DNA of 64,000 bases from Aurelia coerulea (lineage: Eukaryota; Cnidaria; Scyphozoa; Semaeostomeae; Ulmaridae): assembly GCA_039566865.1 (NCBI GenBank), contig CM076955.1, forward strand, positions 9,612,501 to 9,676,500, given 5' to 3'. A program made the translations under genes and the position numbers. Below the pieces are notes generated by a model. It saw only the letters and a program-made list of their open reading frames with translations. It ran no database searches and was not told the DNA's origin. Below, piece by piece: positions 1-12,073 of the stretch (its first letter is position 1; each line of letters begins with the position of its first letter).

Positions 1-640
1 ATGTGGTCTCTAACACTGCTGCAGATATGTTTCTTGACATTTAAAACATGCTAATCAGCTAATAAACAGTTTTCTATCATGCTCAAAACATAAACGGTTA
101 GTTAATATTGCTCTAGAATAGAGTTGTAACAGCATATTTGCCACATAATCCTTGCATTTAACTTATAAAAATTTCTTAATGCTTCTCGGATCAGTCGATT
201 CTGCTAAATGCTGTCTTTTGGCAGCCTTGCTATGCTTTATGAGTTTCAAGTTCAAAATATGAGCAACTGAGAGAGGGGTGGTCCTCCAGAGACCCAGAAT
301 TGTAAAATTTCACATTTGGAAATGCACGTTTAATCTCTTGCTAGTTTGCTAAGGCTCCATGAGCAAGGGTTCTTTGATTTTGACGGGGAATACTCTGTCA
401 CCAAAAGCATCTTTTAGCCCTGCTCCAGAATTCTTTCTACCGAATGATATCTGACACTGGAAAATACTGCTGCAACATCTACTCTAAAACGCAAAAGTTA
501 AGCCAGGCAACATTGAAACAACAACACGCACTAACAAAATGCTCCCTTCCAAGAACCTGCTCTAGAAAAATTGCTTCTTTCGATAACCAGCACCAGAAAA
601 AAGAGGTGAAAATGATACCCCGAAAAACGGCACATCCCCA
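1..640. other. unassigned intronic/upstream DNA
   Basis: No recognisable exon, RNA gene or repeat terminus was seen. By position this should lie in an SLC25A38 intron, because the first coding exon(s) of that gene (N-terminus and transmembrane helix 1) were not found here and are expected upstream of the window. An 86-codon open frame at 444-704 has no familiar domain except its last residues, which look like the start of the RT relic that follows. Confidence 0.4.
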
Positions 641-1190
641 TCAGACTAATATAGTAAGTATCCCCTTCCTCAGGCAAATAATCCTGGGCTGCTGTAATGA
701 CTAAAAGATCGACGTCTTCCAAATACTCCAAAATGGAGCTGCAAGGAAATTAATGAACAGCGCATACCGCATATGATGCTTCTTCTGCACCACTGATACA
801 GAATCTGGGATGGTCAACTATCAGTAATCCCTTGAGAAAAGAGATAGCGAAGCTTATTTATAAATCCTTGACTTTGATAACCCCTGATTACTTGAGAAAA
901 CTATTCACAAAATGCTCTGTTGACAGGGAAACTGATCTCAAGGTACCGTTATTAAAAACTTTCAAGGGTCGAAAGGCTCAACTGCGGAACAAACAGCTTA
1001 GAAAGAGAAACTAAATCTGCACCCTCTCTTTTTTTCTCTCTTGTTTATTTCTCGGTTTTTAATTTTGCACATGTAATGTAAATTATACTTATTCTTCTTT
1101 ATTTATAACAGCTCAGGTTTGAAAAAATTTTGATGACTCTAGTATGCTGTATGGAAATTTTTGAAATGAAAATAAAGCAAATCAAATCTT
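641..1190 (+). pseudogene. 5'-truncated LINE RT C-terminus with 3' tail
   Basis: Broken frames read like the end of an invertebrate non-LTR reverse transcriptase. They include a CCND stretch, LQNGAARK (the family's LQNRAARI motif), LRKEIAKLIYKSL, then PDYLRKLFTKC and ETDLKVPLLKT, stopping at 1014. The frame shifts several times before 832. After the stop comes a T-rich 3' region ending in an AATAAAGCAAATCAAA tail. It is a dead 5'-truncated copy in the sense orientation of SLC25A38. Identification rests on recalled family motifs. Confidence 0.6.
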
Positions 1191-1534
1191 AAGTTTGTTT
1201 TGAAGATCGACGAATGACGTCAAAATTTCAACGCTAACAATTTTCTGCAACTTTGTATCCCCCTTTATGGACTTTTGCTCATGATACTCCAGTGAATAAT
1301 GCGGAATCAGTCTTGTAGAAAGCTCCTATTCCACGGTTTCTGCAAGTTCTGCGTTTTAGGCCTACACAATGTTTTATCAGCCATTGAACGGTTTCAAGTT
1401 TTTTATTTGATTGTGAGAATTCAACTACCTTTTTGGTTCCTTTTGCTAAATACGTATTGTCACAACTGGAACATGGATTGAAATAGCAAATTGTATATAC
1501 AATAGACAATGTGTTTGTTTTGTTCATCCTTTAG

Positions 1535-1613
1535 GAGCAATGGAATGATATCAACAATCTTCACAGTTGTTAGGACAGACAGTATAACTGGTTTATGGAG
1601 AGGAGTGACACCT
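1535..1613 (+). CDS. SLC25A38: SLC25A38 exon, end of carrier repeat 1
   Basis: SLC25A38 is an inner-membrane mitochondrial carrier that supplies glycine to the matrix for the first step of haem synthesis. This 79-bp exon has a TTTAG acceptor and a GTAAAT donor. It encodes GMISTIFTVVRTDSITGLW followed by RGVTP, matching the matrix helix and [RK]G-x-x-P closing motif of the first of three carrier repeats. It enters with one base of a split codon and ends on a codon boundary. The exon(s) for helix 1 and its first PxD/ExxK/R signature were not found and presumably lie before the window. The five exons seen join in frame to give 238 residues, close to the equivalent C-terminal part of the human protein (about 304 residues in all). 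Confidence 0.85.
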
Positions 1614-3039
1614 GTAAATATACTGTACAATAATTTGTAACAATTTATAGAGTTGCTTTTTCATTACAAAATGATACATAGTTTGCGCTCAATAGATCAC
1701 TGCATCTTTGGGCTCTGAATCTTGAGGAGTTAACCGCATTTCCCTGCCAAAACAAGGAGCAAATTTCCAATAATTTTCATGGAGTATAAGTAAAGTTTCG
1801 TTTTAAGTTATCAGACTTACTGGGAAAAATTACTGATGGGATTTTAATTTGAAAGGGTATCTTTTTATCGTCAGTATCAAGCGACAAATTTATATTCGCT
1901 AAACAATGAATTAACCAAAATACAGGATGTCTCATAGTGTTCCTTATTCTGTAGAAAATAAATCATCAATGATATTACTACCATTATCGCAAAACTGCTT
2001 GATTAGCTCCAACTGCTACAAAGCCATGGCAAAATGTACTGAGAATTGTGCCATAAAGGGGGGGGGGGCAGACACAACAGTGGCAGCCAAATAGAATGAA
2101 CCAATAAGTACATGTGCATGTAAAGAGTGTCACAAAAATTCATTTGCTCACAAATAAGATTAACAAGAAAGAATCGAGAGACTTGTGGCGTGTGACTCTT
2201 TTTAGCAGAACTGCAGAGTTCGTCTCATATTTAGGAACAAAGCTTTTATTTTTGATGCTCTTGAAAATATCCTCAAACTGCTTTTGTGACAAAAAATATT
2301 TTCGCATCCAGTCCCATGAATCATTCTTTCCATTATGTCTGTAAACTTTATTTATGCTTTGAGAAAACTCCAAGGAAAATTATATTTTGCTCTTTGTTTT
2401 TAGCATAAAGGAATTGATAAATTGCCTGACTAAAGTATCATCATAATCATCATAATCTTTTACCAGCGATTTTGAAATAATTTTTGACAATTAATTTGAA
2501 CGACTCAGAACGAAAGATTTCAGAGAAGCATTCACAAGACGTTGGAGTTTAATGAAAAATTAGTCGCTAAGGCTTGCAAACGCTTGCTTTTTTTGTTTTC
2601 AACTTTTAATTTGCAGTTCCCAGTTTTGAAAAAGGATTCTTGGGTAGAGTACAAGGGATATAACTTTGCATAGTTCTTGGATAACCCTTTACCGTATGAA
2701 TCCAGCAACTAGATGGCATTAAAGACGAAAGAATTACCTTTCATTTAAAAGAAAAAATTCTAAAATCGGACAAAGGCAAGATGACCTTTCGACATTTTGA
2801 AACTTACGTTATTTTGACACTTGTTGTCAGTGTAAACAACCATATGAATTTTAGTCCAACTTCAAAAATACATTTCTCCGCACTCAGTGGTCCGATTTTA
2901 AAACTGTTTGTTTTATGTTAATCCTCAGGATGTCCTCTATAAAGACTGCTGTGTATTTGTTGCATTTTCGAAAATTCATTTTTTGCAGTTTATTCCCTAA
3001 TTTTCGTATTCTACTGTGCCAGGGATGCCCTGTTATACT
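1614..3039. other. SLC25A38 intron, first part
   Basis: No coding exon was recognised. It contains a homopolymer G run near 2059-2070 and a small imperfect ATC-rich stretch near 2430. Open frames at 2114-2373 on both strands mirror each other and have no domain character. Confidence 0.4.
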
Positions 3040-4072
3040 TAGGAGGGTAGGGGTGCTCAGGTTACTTTGTTGGGTCTAAAGTTTAGGCAGGAGTTATTTT
3101 TTTGGGCAGTCACTTGTATAACTAGAGAAAAACCGATATTCAATCAAACGTAATATCAAGCAATGTTGTCAAAATAAAAATACTTGAGTAGCTAAATACA
3201 TAACTTGAAATCTATCATCGATTTAAAAAAATCTTAAATCTCGGTAAATGGGGGTCTGGGGGTAAAGTCCCCAGAGATATCTTCAGGCCACGCCATTTAC
3301 TTTGGCTTAGAGCGCTTCTCCTGGTCCTATGTTTCCCATTGCTAAAATAGAAATTCAGAAAAATTTCGCAGTGACTTTTCTATGAATTTGCATCAGAAAC
3401 ATTTTGAGGGTATTGGTTTAAAACGCATTTTTCAATCAAATGTTACCGTGGATGCGAGACGCACATACCCCCCCCCCCAAGGGAAAGTATTTCTTTAAGG
3501 TCCATATCATCCTCATTACCATCAGACCATTGGTCTTTATTATGGAGATAATTTTGAGGAAGCGAGGGATCCTAATGCCAGCTGCAACTAAATCACACCA
3601 GCTATGACTAAACTGAGACAAGACTGTGCTATTAAAGGGTATTGCTTTAGTTTTAATTGATTGCTATTGTTATCTGCTGGACGAATAAAATTCTTTATAG
3701 ATCAAAAGTATTTGTTAGTTCCAGCATTTCATGATATATTAGCTACGTTTTAGTAGTCTTGGTCAATTTTTTTTATTAAAGAGGGCTGAACTTTTGGAAA
3801 CTTGGTTTGAGAATTGTTTCATATTTCCTGTAGTCAATTTTATGGTGTAAGATGAAAGAAAAACGCACCTTTTGAACTTTGTTTGGGGGGCCCCAGCCCT
3901 CGTAAAATCAAGCAATGTTATTAAATTCAAAATACTTAAGTAGCTAAATACATAACTTGAAATCTATCAGTTAAGGCACTGATATAAATCTGCCCAAATA
4001 GGCCTTATGGGCCTGCAGAAATATTTGTTCAGGTTAATGTCTTGTATTCGAGCCTGAGCACCCCATATCCTA
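3040..4072. mobile_element. probable inverted-terminus element in intron
   Basis: The ends form an imperfect inverted repeat: TTAGGAGGGTAGGGGTGCTC at the left and the complement of TTAGGATATGGGGTGCTCAG at the right. Inside, a ~70-bp segment beginning ATCAAGCAATGTT is present twice in direct orientation (near 3152 and 3908). A C run lies near 3470. No target duplication was identified and no coding frame is present, so the class is unknown. Confidence 0.45.
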
Positions 4073-5189
4073 ATTTTACCAGAGTAACCCCACTGGGTGG
4101 GCTAGCTTCTTTAGTTGGCGATAGACCTCGGTGATATAATCAGATAGCAGGGCAGCCTGTTGTGTTTCTTCATCCTTTTTTCTTGCAATCTACCTAACCC
4201 CAGGGATGGAGGTACACAACCTTGTCATGGACGGGTCTGATGCCTGATTTTGAGAAAGCTAATTGCTTCTAATTGCCAAAATTTGGTTTCGTATAATTTT
4301 TATGATCAATTTTGGCGGAAAGCTACCCATTTGCAAGTATTGTTTGCCTATTTCAGCCAAACCGACACAACATTAAGGAAAGTTGCCTACAAATCAACTT
4401 GGTTTAGAAAACATTTTGGCCAACACCCACCCTAAACCCACCTATACCTATACCGTCAACACGTTATGTACCCATTCCCCGGGCACCTAACCCACAACAT
4501 AATGCAGCTCAAAGATCGAATGGGAGCCTTGCAAATCATTGATTACCGGGAGAGCCAGAAAGATGTTCCCATCGTTGAAAATGTATAACACAAGAATACT
4601 CAAGTACTCAGGGTACTATGAATTTTTAAAATTATAGCTTTTTTCTGGCTCACCCGTTTTGTAACATGTTCTGTTACGTTTTGATGATAGGCGCAAGATC
4701 TATGAACAGTGATACCAAGCATTATAATAGTAACATGCAGAAAGAAATTTTCATGTGAGCATTAACACAGCTTAAATTGCACTTAACACACATGCCATTT
4801 ATAGATAACGCCAATGATCTGCTGTTTTTGAAAAGATCAGTCAATGAAGTGTTGACAAAATATTTGTGTTGTTACTAAGGTGTGTTTTTGAGGGCAACGA
4901 CTAAAAGAAATTGCATCATGATCAGTCTCAAAATTTGTATATGTCACTGTAACTCGTGCCTGACCAACTGCATTTGTAATATTAGGTAATAAAATGCTCC
5001 AAACGACATTCTGGTACAATACTTAACATATGGTAAAGAAATTTTTTTCTAATTATGTAGACAAAGGTCTTCTCGAATTTACTCTAAATTTTATCCACAA
5101 AACAGGTCTGCTTGGATAACTTCAATCTTTTGTTTTACGCCATGCAGTCACTATGTCCTTTTCCCCGTTTTGTTTGTAAGTTTATCATT
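4073..5189. other. SLC25A38 intron, unassigned
   Basis: No gene was recognised. Near 4641-4660 a TTTTTTCTGGCTCACCCG stretch resembles one end of the TA-flanked CCGGGTG hairpin elements found elsewhere in the window. No partner end was found, so it may be a solo fragment. Confidence 0.3.
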
Positions 5190-5390
5190 TTGTAAAAGTT
5201 TTATTAATTTTCATCTATTTGCAAGTCTTCATGTTGATGGCCATGGGGGTAGTCAGTATCTTTTGTTACCTGTGGTATCGTCTCTGTAGTGTCGTAAAGT
5301 TGTATAGTTGTTAGAAAGTATAGAAGAATGTAATGGAATGTAACATGTATTGTATTATTTCATATGAATATAAAACAATGTAGGAATATT
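5190..5390 (+). repeat. LINE 3'-UTR/tail copy
   Basis: This is the recurrent 3' end of the LINE family whose long copy lies on the minus strand at 47380-55796. Diagnostic segments are TTGATGGCCATGGGGGTAGT, TATCTTTTGTTACCTGTGGT and GTATCGTCTCTGTAGTGT, followed by an AT-rich stretch. Related tails occur at 10310-10480, 32008-32157 (minus), 47380-47635 (minus) and 51360-51520. No upstream coding part is attached, so it is a severely 5'-truncated insertion. Confidence 0.65.
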
Positions 5391-5485
5391 AGGTAATTGT
5401 GCGTTGCAGACATACAGTAATGGTTCCTCCTATTAATTACTGTACTTCCTAAGTAAACACATTTCAAACGTGTTATCAATGTTGT

Positions 5486-6273
5486 ATGCCGTCTCAAATG
5501 GTAGCCAGTTGTATTTTACGAGGCACTGTTTCCAAAAAATTCCAGTTAATTTTTCTTGGTCTGAAAAGAGAGCCAGGGCTACGCTTAAATATTCAGGGCA
5601 GTAAAATACTGGCAAAAGAGTATGTTAAACTTCTTGGAATTGAAATTGACCACAAAGTAAAGTTTGACAAGCATGTGCAAACTTTGTGCCAAAAAGTCAT
5701 TAAAAAGACCTGTTCTTTTTCTAGGCTAAGTATGTACATTTCCAGAGAGCAAGCATTATCACTTTGCAATGTGTTGATTGTGTCAAATTTCAATTATTGC
5801 CCTTTGATATGGCTAATCTAAGGGTTATGCCCGATACGTTTAGTCTAATTAAATCCTGGCATTTTAGTTTATTCAATAGAGAAATTTATGTTTATCAATT
5901 AAAGATCCTCCACAATGACTACGAATCTTCGTTTCAATCCTTACTCTCTCGCAGTAACAGCTTCACCATCCACGTAAAAAATTTGCAAAAATTGATGACT
6001 GAAATATACATTTCATTGAATAATATGAATCCATCGATTGCAAGGGAATTTCATGAGAAGAAATATGTGGCCTATGACCTAAGGAAAAAAAATCTTTTCT
6101 TACTACCAAAGGCAAAGACAACATCTTATGGAGTTGAATTTTTATCATTCAGGGGAAGTTTTCTTTGGAATACCATTGATGGCAGTATAAAACAAGAACC
6201 GATACTCGCACGTTTTAAAAATATGATAAAAAAGTGGCCCAGAGAACATTGCACCTCCAGAATATGCCGTTAA
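5486..6273 (+). pseudogene. LINE reverse transcriptase C-terminal relic
   Basis: Two overlapping frames give one RT C-terminus. The first (5486-5821) has AKEYVKLLGIEIDHKVKFDK, the thumb-start motif following the palm, and then SNFNYCPLIW. The second (from about 5764) continues with ALSLCNV-like sequence, NDYESSFQSLLSRSNSFTIH, the RNLQKLMTEIY-type stretch and SFRGSFLWNTI, and ends in KKWPREHCTSRICR. A frameshift near 5810 separates them and the YADD palm region is absent. It is a non-functional jockey/CR1-type relic lying sense in the SLC25A38 intron just upstream of the 6438 exon. Confidence 0.75.
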
Positions 6274-6437
6274 CGAAACAGGATGTGGCACTAGTTGATT
6301 TTTTTTAGATTTTAAGTATTTATGTAGGTTGGTATTAATTAGTATTGATTAATACTATTGTAAACCAACGTTGAACCAACATTTCATAATTAATATGAAA
6401 TGAAAAAGTATAGCTTGTATATTTTCCCATTTTGCAG

Positions 6438-6511
6438 ACAATTTCGAGGACTGTTCCAGGAGTTGGCATATACTTTTCATCATTGCATGTGCTCAAATCT
6501 TTTATCTTTCC
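6438..6511 (+). CDS. SLC25A38: SLC25A38 exon, second transmembrane helix
   Basis: This 74-bp exon is too short to stand out as an open frame. It follows a CCCATTTTGCAG acceptor and precedes a perfect GTAAGTAT donor. It encodes [20 protein letters not shown] and SFIFP with a split last codon, aligning with the helix-2 segment of the family (human [20 protein letters not shown]). The V-P-G-V-G-I-Y-F core is fully conserved. The preceding exon ends on a codon boundary and the next begins with the single base needed to complete a proline codon, so phases agree across three exons. Confidence 0.88.
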
Positions 6512-6541
6512 GTAAGTATATTTTTCACTTGTTTCTTTAAA

Positions 6542-6946
6542 GCTGGCACAGACGAGAAAACATTGTTGCAGAAACATTGATTCTTAGTATTGCTTGATAT
6601 GTTGCATGGACGAGCAAACGGAGAGATATAAAAGATTTCGCTTTGCTGGAAGGGTGCACAAACTGGAAAACGTTCGTTGGGGACATGAAAAAATTATGCA
6701 TGCGCTCTTTAAACTGAGTTTGCTTTGAACGGTATTGGAAGAGACAAAATTTTTGCCAACTCCAAAACAAACTTTCTTCATGGAAGCAGGAAATGTCCTT
6801 GAAATGCTTCAAAACATATTTTGGTACCAAAGGCGCAAATTTTGGTCTGCAATATTTGTTGCATTGATCCGCAAACAAAGAAACATTTTTGAAACCGTTG
6901 AAGCCAGCAAATGTTTCTGCAACAATGTTTTCTTGTTTGTGCCGGC
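6542..6946. mobile_element. fold-back element next to exon donor
   Basis: Inverted termini GCTGGCACAGACGAGAAAAC and the complement of GCCGGCACAAACAAGAAAAC continue for about 40 bp (…ATTGTTGCAGAAACATT). The body has no coding sequence. The left end is only about 30 bp downstream of the 6512 splice donor. No convincing target duplication was seen. Confidence 0.55.
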
Positions 6947-8356
6947 CTTCACAGTATAACTTTTGAATTTTGGTTTGCAATTAGCAATGTGACATTTTTT
7001 GTAAGATATTGATATGAAGATGGCCCAGTGGAGGAATTATGATTTAGGTTTGTACGTTGGTTCTTGTTGGTTTGATATGCGATCAGTAGCTTTTCTCGTC
7101 TAAGTAGCAATATTTTTGAAAAATTCCAACAGTATTTAATTCTGAATACACATAATCGAAATAGGTTTTCAAGAACAATTTCTTGAAATGCTACAACGTA
7201 GCTAGCCTTGACATAGGTTCCAAATCTTTAAATGGGTGTAAGAAGGTGGGTGTAAAATTCTATGACCTATTTCTTTTGATTGAATTACTTAAAAGAAGCT
7301 TTACATACTTATCTACTAGATATAACATCAATCAGCGAGTGCTACCGATTAGTATTTGTATCAAATGCGACTGTAGCGAGGTCAATTGTATAGAAATTAA
7401 TTGAATGATTATCTCTAAGGAAACGTGTATTATGATTGAATTTACAGTTGGGCAATGGTTCAAAAGGTAAATGATTTAGAATATTGAGTTACTCTCCTGC
7501 GCCGGTTTCTAGTGCCTGAGTCCAAGGCTCTTGGTTTCGTAGTTCTGTAGTCTATGGTTCCGTGGTCCATAATATTGAGTTCTGCATTGTCAGAAATAAA
7601 TCTTTGTCGTCCATTAACGTAGTTAGGTAGCTAAGTAGGTAGGAAGAACTCATTATCTTTTGTTGGAGAACTTTTGTTGTTGTTTGTTGGATAAATGCTT
7701 ACAAGCCGCGAGCCCGCGAACCGCAGCCGTAAGCTTGCCCGTCTCTACATTGCCAAACGGCAGACAGATAGCAGGCAGACAGGCTAATTTCCCTCGCTGA
7801 CTGAAGCAAAATAGTTAGGCTGCCTTCGGCAGCAATAATTCTACCGTTGTACTTTTAAAGAATCTTGAATATTTTGAAAATTACAGCATATTTTATATTT
7901 CAATTAATTTGAGGATGTGACGCCATCAAATTTCTAAATCGTAAACCAGAAGAGTGACGGACATTTGCTTGATACCATATTGTAGACATCCATAAAACAT
8001 GGTATTATTGAAAATTATTTCTCTTTTCGTCTAATGGTTTACAAAATACGATGATTTTAAGTTTTTTTCAAATTCTCTTAATTGGACTCTAAAGAAAAGA
8101 AGGAAAACATTGTAATTCTGAAAATATTGAAGATTTCAGTAAAGTCTAACGATAGGATTATAGCAACGTAGCTAAAGTTTCTTATTTTATTCCAAGAAAT
8201 AGGTTGTAGAATTTTACACCGACCTTTTTGAAAGATTTTAAACCTATGCTGCTAGACAAGGGCAGATTTTGTAATACAATAGCATGAATTGCTTTAGTTG
8301 ACACCTCAATTCAAAGCGATTAGCGATTGTAGACAAAGGAAAGTCTCTCAACCAGC
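6947..8356. other. SLC25A38 intron, unassigned
   Basis: No exon was recognised. A low-complexity block of GTTCCGTGGTCCATAAT-like and GTTAGGTAGCTAAGTAGGTA steps occurs around 7500-7640. A short GC-rich segment near 7705-7840 includes the mini-hairpin GGCTGCCTTCGGCAGC. Confidence 0.35.
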
Positions 8357-8750
8357 AATTCAAAACAAACAAAGCCGCAAAAGTTTCTTTGAAACCCAGG
8401 TAGCTAGCTCGCTCGTTGTGCATTCCAGAAACTGTTTTTAAGGGCAAACATGAGCGTAGATCGAAAGAAGAAGGATGCATCTATACATCTGCCGCGGGCA
8501 TTTTATTTGTTTGGTTCTAAAGCCGTTTAGGAGGCGATTCAATTCTCTTATTTTTTTGGTGTTATCAAAACATTTACTGCTCAGTTTCTGGACCAAAGAA
8601 ATAAAATACCCACGGCAGATGTGTAGATATATCCTTCTTCTTTCGATCTATGCTCATGTTTGCCCTTAAAAATAATTTCTGGAATGCACAGCGAGCGAGC
8701 TAGCTACCTGGGTTTCAGAGAAAGTTTTGCGGCTTTGTTTGTTTTGAATT
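8357..8750. repeat. inverted-repeat (fold-back) unit
   Basis: Two arms of about 150-170 bp face each other. The left arm reads AATTCAAAACAAACAAAGCC … GATCGAAAGAAGAAGGATGC … CATCTGCCGCGGG, and the right arm is its complement, ending GGCTTTGTTTGTTTTGAATT. A diverged single copy of one arm is present at about 21529-21665 (CCTTCTTCTTTCGATATGTG, AATGCACAACGAGCGCGCTA). It is therefore a dispersed family, not a local accident. Open frames across it are mirror images of each other and are not genes. Confidence 0.65.
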
Positions 8751-8990
8751 ACTGTTAATTCATTTTGGTGATTATGAGCGATTTGCTCGAACTGAACCAT
8801 TTAGAAGTTTTGCGAAGATCGATTGACTATAATACTTTTGCCACGTTTGTTATCTCACAGCAATGATAAGAGCAATTGTTCTCGTTTTTGAAGAGTTGTT
8901 GTAGAGTAAAACAAATTACAGCAGAAATCTGATCAAGGTTTGCAGAAGGCTTTGTGAATTTACTTTACATCATTTGATTCATATCTACAG

Positions 8991-9096
8991 ATCTCAAGAA
9001 CCAAAAGCATGGCAGAATGTTTTGCTGGGATTCACTGCGAGAAGCTTTGCAGGTGTTAGTTTGCTACCAATAACCGTCGTAAAAACACGTTATGAG
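8991..9096 (+). CDS. SLC25A38: SLC25A38 exon, carrier repeat 2 start
   Basis: This 106-bp exon lies between a TTCATATCTACAG acceptor and a GTAAAT donor. It encodes SQEPKAWQNVLLGFTARSFA and GVSLLPITVVKTRYE. PITVVKTR is the second carrier signature; in this family the usual acidic residue is replaced by threonine, as in human PITVIKTR. The first base completes the proline codon begun in the 6438 exon and the exon ends on a codon boundary. Confidence 0.92.
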
Positions 9097-9344
9097 GTAA
9101 ATAACAGTTGCAGTAGTTATGAACAGGTGTTTCTTCTTTTTTATTTGACCTTTGATAATTCATTTTTTTATGTTTTCCTCAAAATGCTCTTTTTCCATCT
9201 TGCATTAATGCTACCATGCTGAGTAGAATCATTGATTTTTTTCAAAAACACAACGATTTCTCTGTGATTCCAAACGTTTGAAAGATAGAGTATGACGATG
9301 AAATTTTATAGATTTTCACATTTTACGTTTAAACTTCTTTCTAG

Positions 9345-9513
9345 AGTGGAATTTTCAACTACAAAGGTGTGACAAGTGCATTGGTGTCAATTTGGAAAGC
9401 CGAAGGGACTAGAGGCCTTTTCAGTGGCTGTGCAGCAACCGTAGCTAGAGATGCTCCTTTCTCTGGACTATATCTCATGTTTTACAATGTAGCCAAAGAG
9501 CAATGCAGAAAAG
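9345..9513 (+). CDS. SLC25A38: SLC25A38 exon, matrix helix and helix 4
   Basis: This 169-bp exon has a CTTCTTTCTAG acceptor and a GTGAGT donor. It encodes [38 protein letters not shown] and [18 protein letters not shown]. The EG-x-RGLFSG and RDAPFSG-x-YLMFYN segments are close to the human protein, where they form the matrix helix and fourth transmembrane helix of repeat 2. The intron before it is only 248 bp, whereas the next is 6.2 kb. The exon ends one base into a glycine codon. Confidence 0.92.
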
Positions 9514-9615
9514 GTGAGTACTACTTTACGTAATGACTGCGAGCGGTCGTCCTGCTTTTGCTTTGTTGGCCGAAAAGAGAATTGATATCACTGACTGCAT
9601 CTTGGTATAATACGA

Positions 9616-10029
9616 CCCCGGGTGGGGGGGGGGGTGGGACATAGTATATTTGTCCGATGGGGATGTGCTGTTTTTAAGGGTATCATTTTCACCAATATTT
9701 TCTTGCATATGGTAGCAAAATTACAGTTCACATTATTGTAATAAAGTAATGTAGAACTAGTCTAGAGCTGATGATGAACCAACTTTAAATAAATTGATAA
9801 ATAAATTAAATAAATAAATAAATTTTTCTAGAGCAGGTTGTCCTAATATGTCAAAAGAGAATAGTCTGTTAGATCGGGTTGTTTTTCGGTGAAATTTCAT
9901 GTTTTGCAGTATACTTTTCACCAATTTTTTCTAAACAGGTTATCATTTTAAGCGAAAAATTCTAGAGTAGGGTAAAATAAAAATTTTTCGTGCGTGCACC
10001 CCCATACAAATTTAACCCCCCCCCCCCGG
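9616..10029. mobile_element. small G-run-terminated element
   Basis: The left end is CCGGGT followed by a long G run, and the right end is a long C run closing in CCGG, so the ends are inverted. Inside, TATCATTTTCACCAATATTT, ATACTTTTCACCAATTTTTT and TTATCATTTTAAGCG are diverged internal repeats. The layout matches the better-delimited G-run elements at 36890-37191 and 54252-54574. The target duplication is not clean here. Confidence 0.45.
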
Positions 10030-10309
10030 AAATGATGTGTGAATGAAAGTTCATCCACATAAAATCGGAGTATTTCAAAAAGATTGCATTGAAAACCAGT
10101 AGCCCTGACCTGACAGCATCTGTGTAGTGTGGCGGGTGGTTGGGACTCAGGAGGGAGACCAGTAGTCGCTGTAGAAATTTCTTTAATTGGTATTCTCTCG
10201 TCCGGGGTTCCTATCATTCGGCATCGTGCGCCTATGCTGGCCTTACATCAGATGTGAAACAGTTCCAAGTATTTATCAGTAATTAATTGTATTGTATCCA
10301 TAGCTCTTT

Positions 10310-10480
10310 GTAGTTGTCTTATTTAATCTTCATTATTTGCATGTCTTTATGTTGATAGCCACGGGCGTAGTTGTTATCTTTTGCTGCCTGTGGTATCGTA
10401 CCTGTAGTGTTGTATTGTAGTATAGTAATTAGAAAGTATAGTAGGTAACATGCAATGTAACATTTTATGAATTAAAAAAA
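10310..10480 (+). repeat. LINE 3'-UTR/tail copy
   Basis: This is the same LINE tail family as 5190-5390, with ATGTCTTTATGTTGATAGCC, TATCTTTTGCTGCCTGTGGT and TCGTACCTGTAGTGTTGT, then GTAATTAGAAAGTATAG and an A-rich end. No coding part is attached. Confidence 0.65.
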
Positions 10481-11204
10481 AATCTGGATGAGCAGCTCGA
10501 ACCAGTTCAAAGTGTGTGCATCTTGGTACATCTTTATTTATTTTTTTCTCAGTTAGCACAATAACTTTTACACAATACGGCTACGATATAACACAACAGA
10601 ATATAACTCATTACAAAAGAGGAAGAAAAATAATAAAATAAAATAAAGAAAAGTAGTAACCATTTGATGTTGAAAAAAATATTCTAGTTTCCATAGTACA
10701 GTTGACTATTCCATATTGACAAAATGTAAACTAAACCCAGTCATTTCAGACGTAGTTTTCGATCGATTAACCTGGATGAAACTAGGCAAGAACGCAGTTG
10801 TAGTTAATTTAATTTAATTTATACTAGTTTAAAACTAATTTAATTTTGTGAATAAAATGCATTCAAATTTTGCATCTCATATTCATTGTTGTAAACGTTT
10901 CATACTATGAGCAGTGCTATGACCGGGAGCCAGATCTTTGTAGGTAATTACTGCTTGTTAGAAATTTATATTGATGTAATTGATTCGCAAATTCTTTCGC
11001 ACTCCCCGGTATTAGTTGCTGAAAAGATGGTTTATAGAAAAAGGCCAAGTTAGATATGAAACATCAGTTGTTTTGAATCAGCTATTCCGTTCCGCAGTTG
11101 CGAAAGATCTTACCAAGAACGTGTTTTGCGACAATTCTTAGCCTGCGTGCAGACAATACCCAAGGAAAGAGTGAAATGTATTTATCACGAGTGGACTACC
11201 ACAA
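10481..11204. other. SLC25A38 intron, A-rich
   Basis: It contains an A-rich stretch around 10615-10660 (AATAATAAAATAAAATAAAG) that may be the tail of an unidentified retroelement, and otherwise unassigned AT-rich DNA. No exon was seen. Confidence 0.3.
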
Positions 11205-11330
11205 TTGGAGAATTAAAATGTGCCCCTGCCTGGGATCGAACCTGGGATCATCGTGTCAAAAGTTTCTCCTTATAGTCTGTGCAACGCCGCTCAATTTTTT
11301 CGTGTGTGGTTTGCGTCAGCATTTCATTTC
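11205..11330 (-). repeat. tRNA-like (SINE) 3' segment
   Basis: On the minus strand the segment reads GATCCCAGGTTCGATCCCAG followed by GCAGGGGCAC. It contains a perfect Pol III B box (GGTTCGATCCC) in a plausible T-arm, followed by a G-rich acceptor-like end. Upstream a weak A-box-like GAGCGGCGTTGCACAG is present but a full cloverleaf could not be drawn. A tRNA-derived SINE end or tRNA pseudogene is more likely than a functional tRNA. Confidence 0.45.
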
Positions 11331-12073
11331 AGTAACGATAGAGATCTTTATCGAGTTTATTTTCATTCGTCAAATGGGACAAACTGCTTGTAGCGTCGGT
11401 TTATTGTCTACTGTAAGGTACTTAAAATACCACAGAGTATTGTGCTTTTAATCAGGTAGGGTAAGATGGGGTAAAGTGAACTACGAGGTAAAGTGAACTA
11501 CTCAGAACATTCGCGCTTCTCTCCAAAAGTGAACATGCAATGATAAAGCATGATTTATGTCCAATACTTTTGTACATGTGCTCACAGAAAATGAAAACAT
11601 TTTTGCAAAATAGTTCTTCCTGTTGTTGCAAAAAATCCCTTTACCCGAGGCAGTAAAAACAACCTCGGGAAATTATGGTTCTTAGGTTTGGGCTTCTATC
11701 TTTGGTCTTAATTTTTGACCCCAAGACGAAATTAATGTCTATAATTGTTTTGATGGATTTACAGCACATACCATGTGTTTACGTTTTCCAAAAGGAAAGG
11801 GCCAAGAAAGACTTTTTTGTCAGTTACCATGATATTTTAAAAGATCTACCGTTCAGTCGATATTTTGCTTCGACCGGGGTAAAGTGAACTACCCGTAACT
11901 TTTTATATTCACATGTGAACACGAAGTTAGATGAAGAAGACCGTTTCAACCTCATTTGGTTCATAACAATGCCTTAAAAAAATCATAATTTGCAGGATAA
12001 TTTTTCGCTCTGATGACACAGAAATATATTCTGATACCAGCTCCTTGAGAAACCTCCAAAAATTTGACAGCCT

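Noticed and set aside
11205..11330. Functional tRNA gene on the minus strand
   Set aside because: B box and T-arm are good but anticodon and D arms do not fold convincingly; SINE end is more likely.
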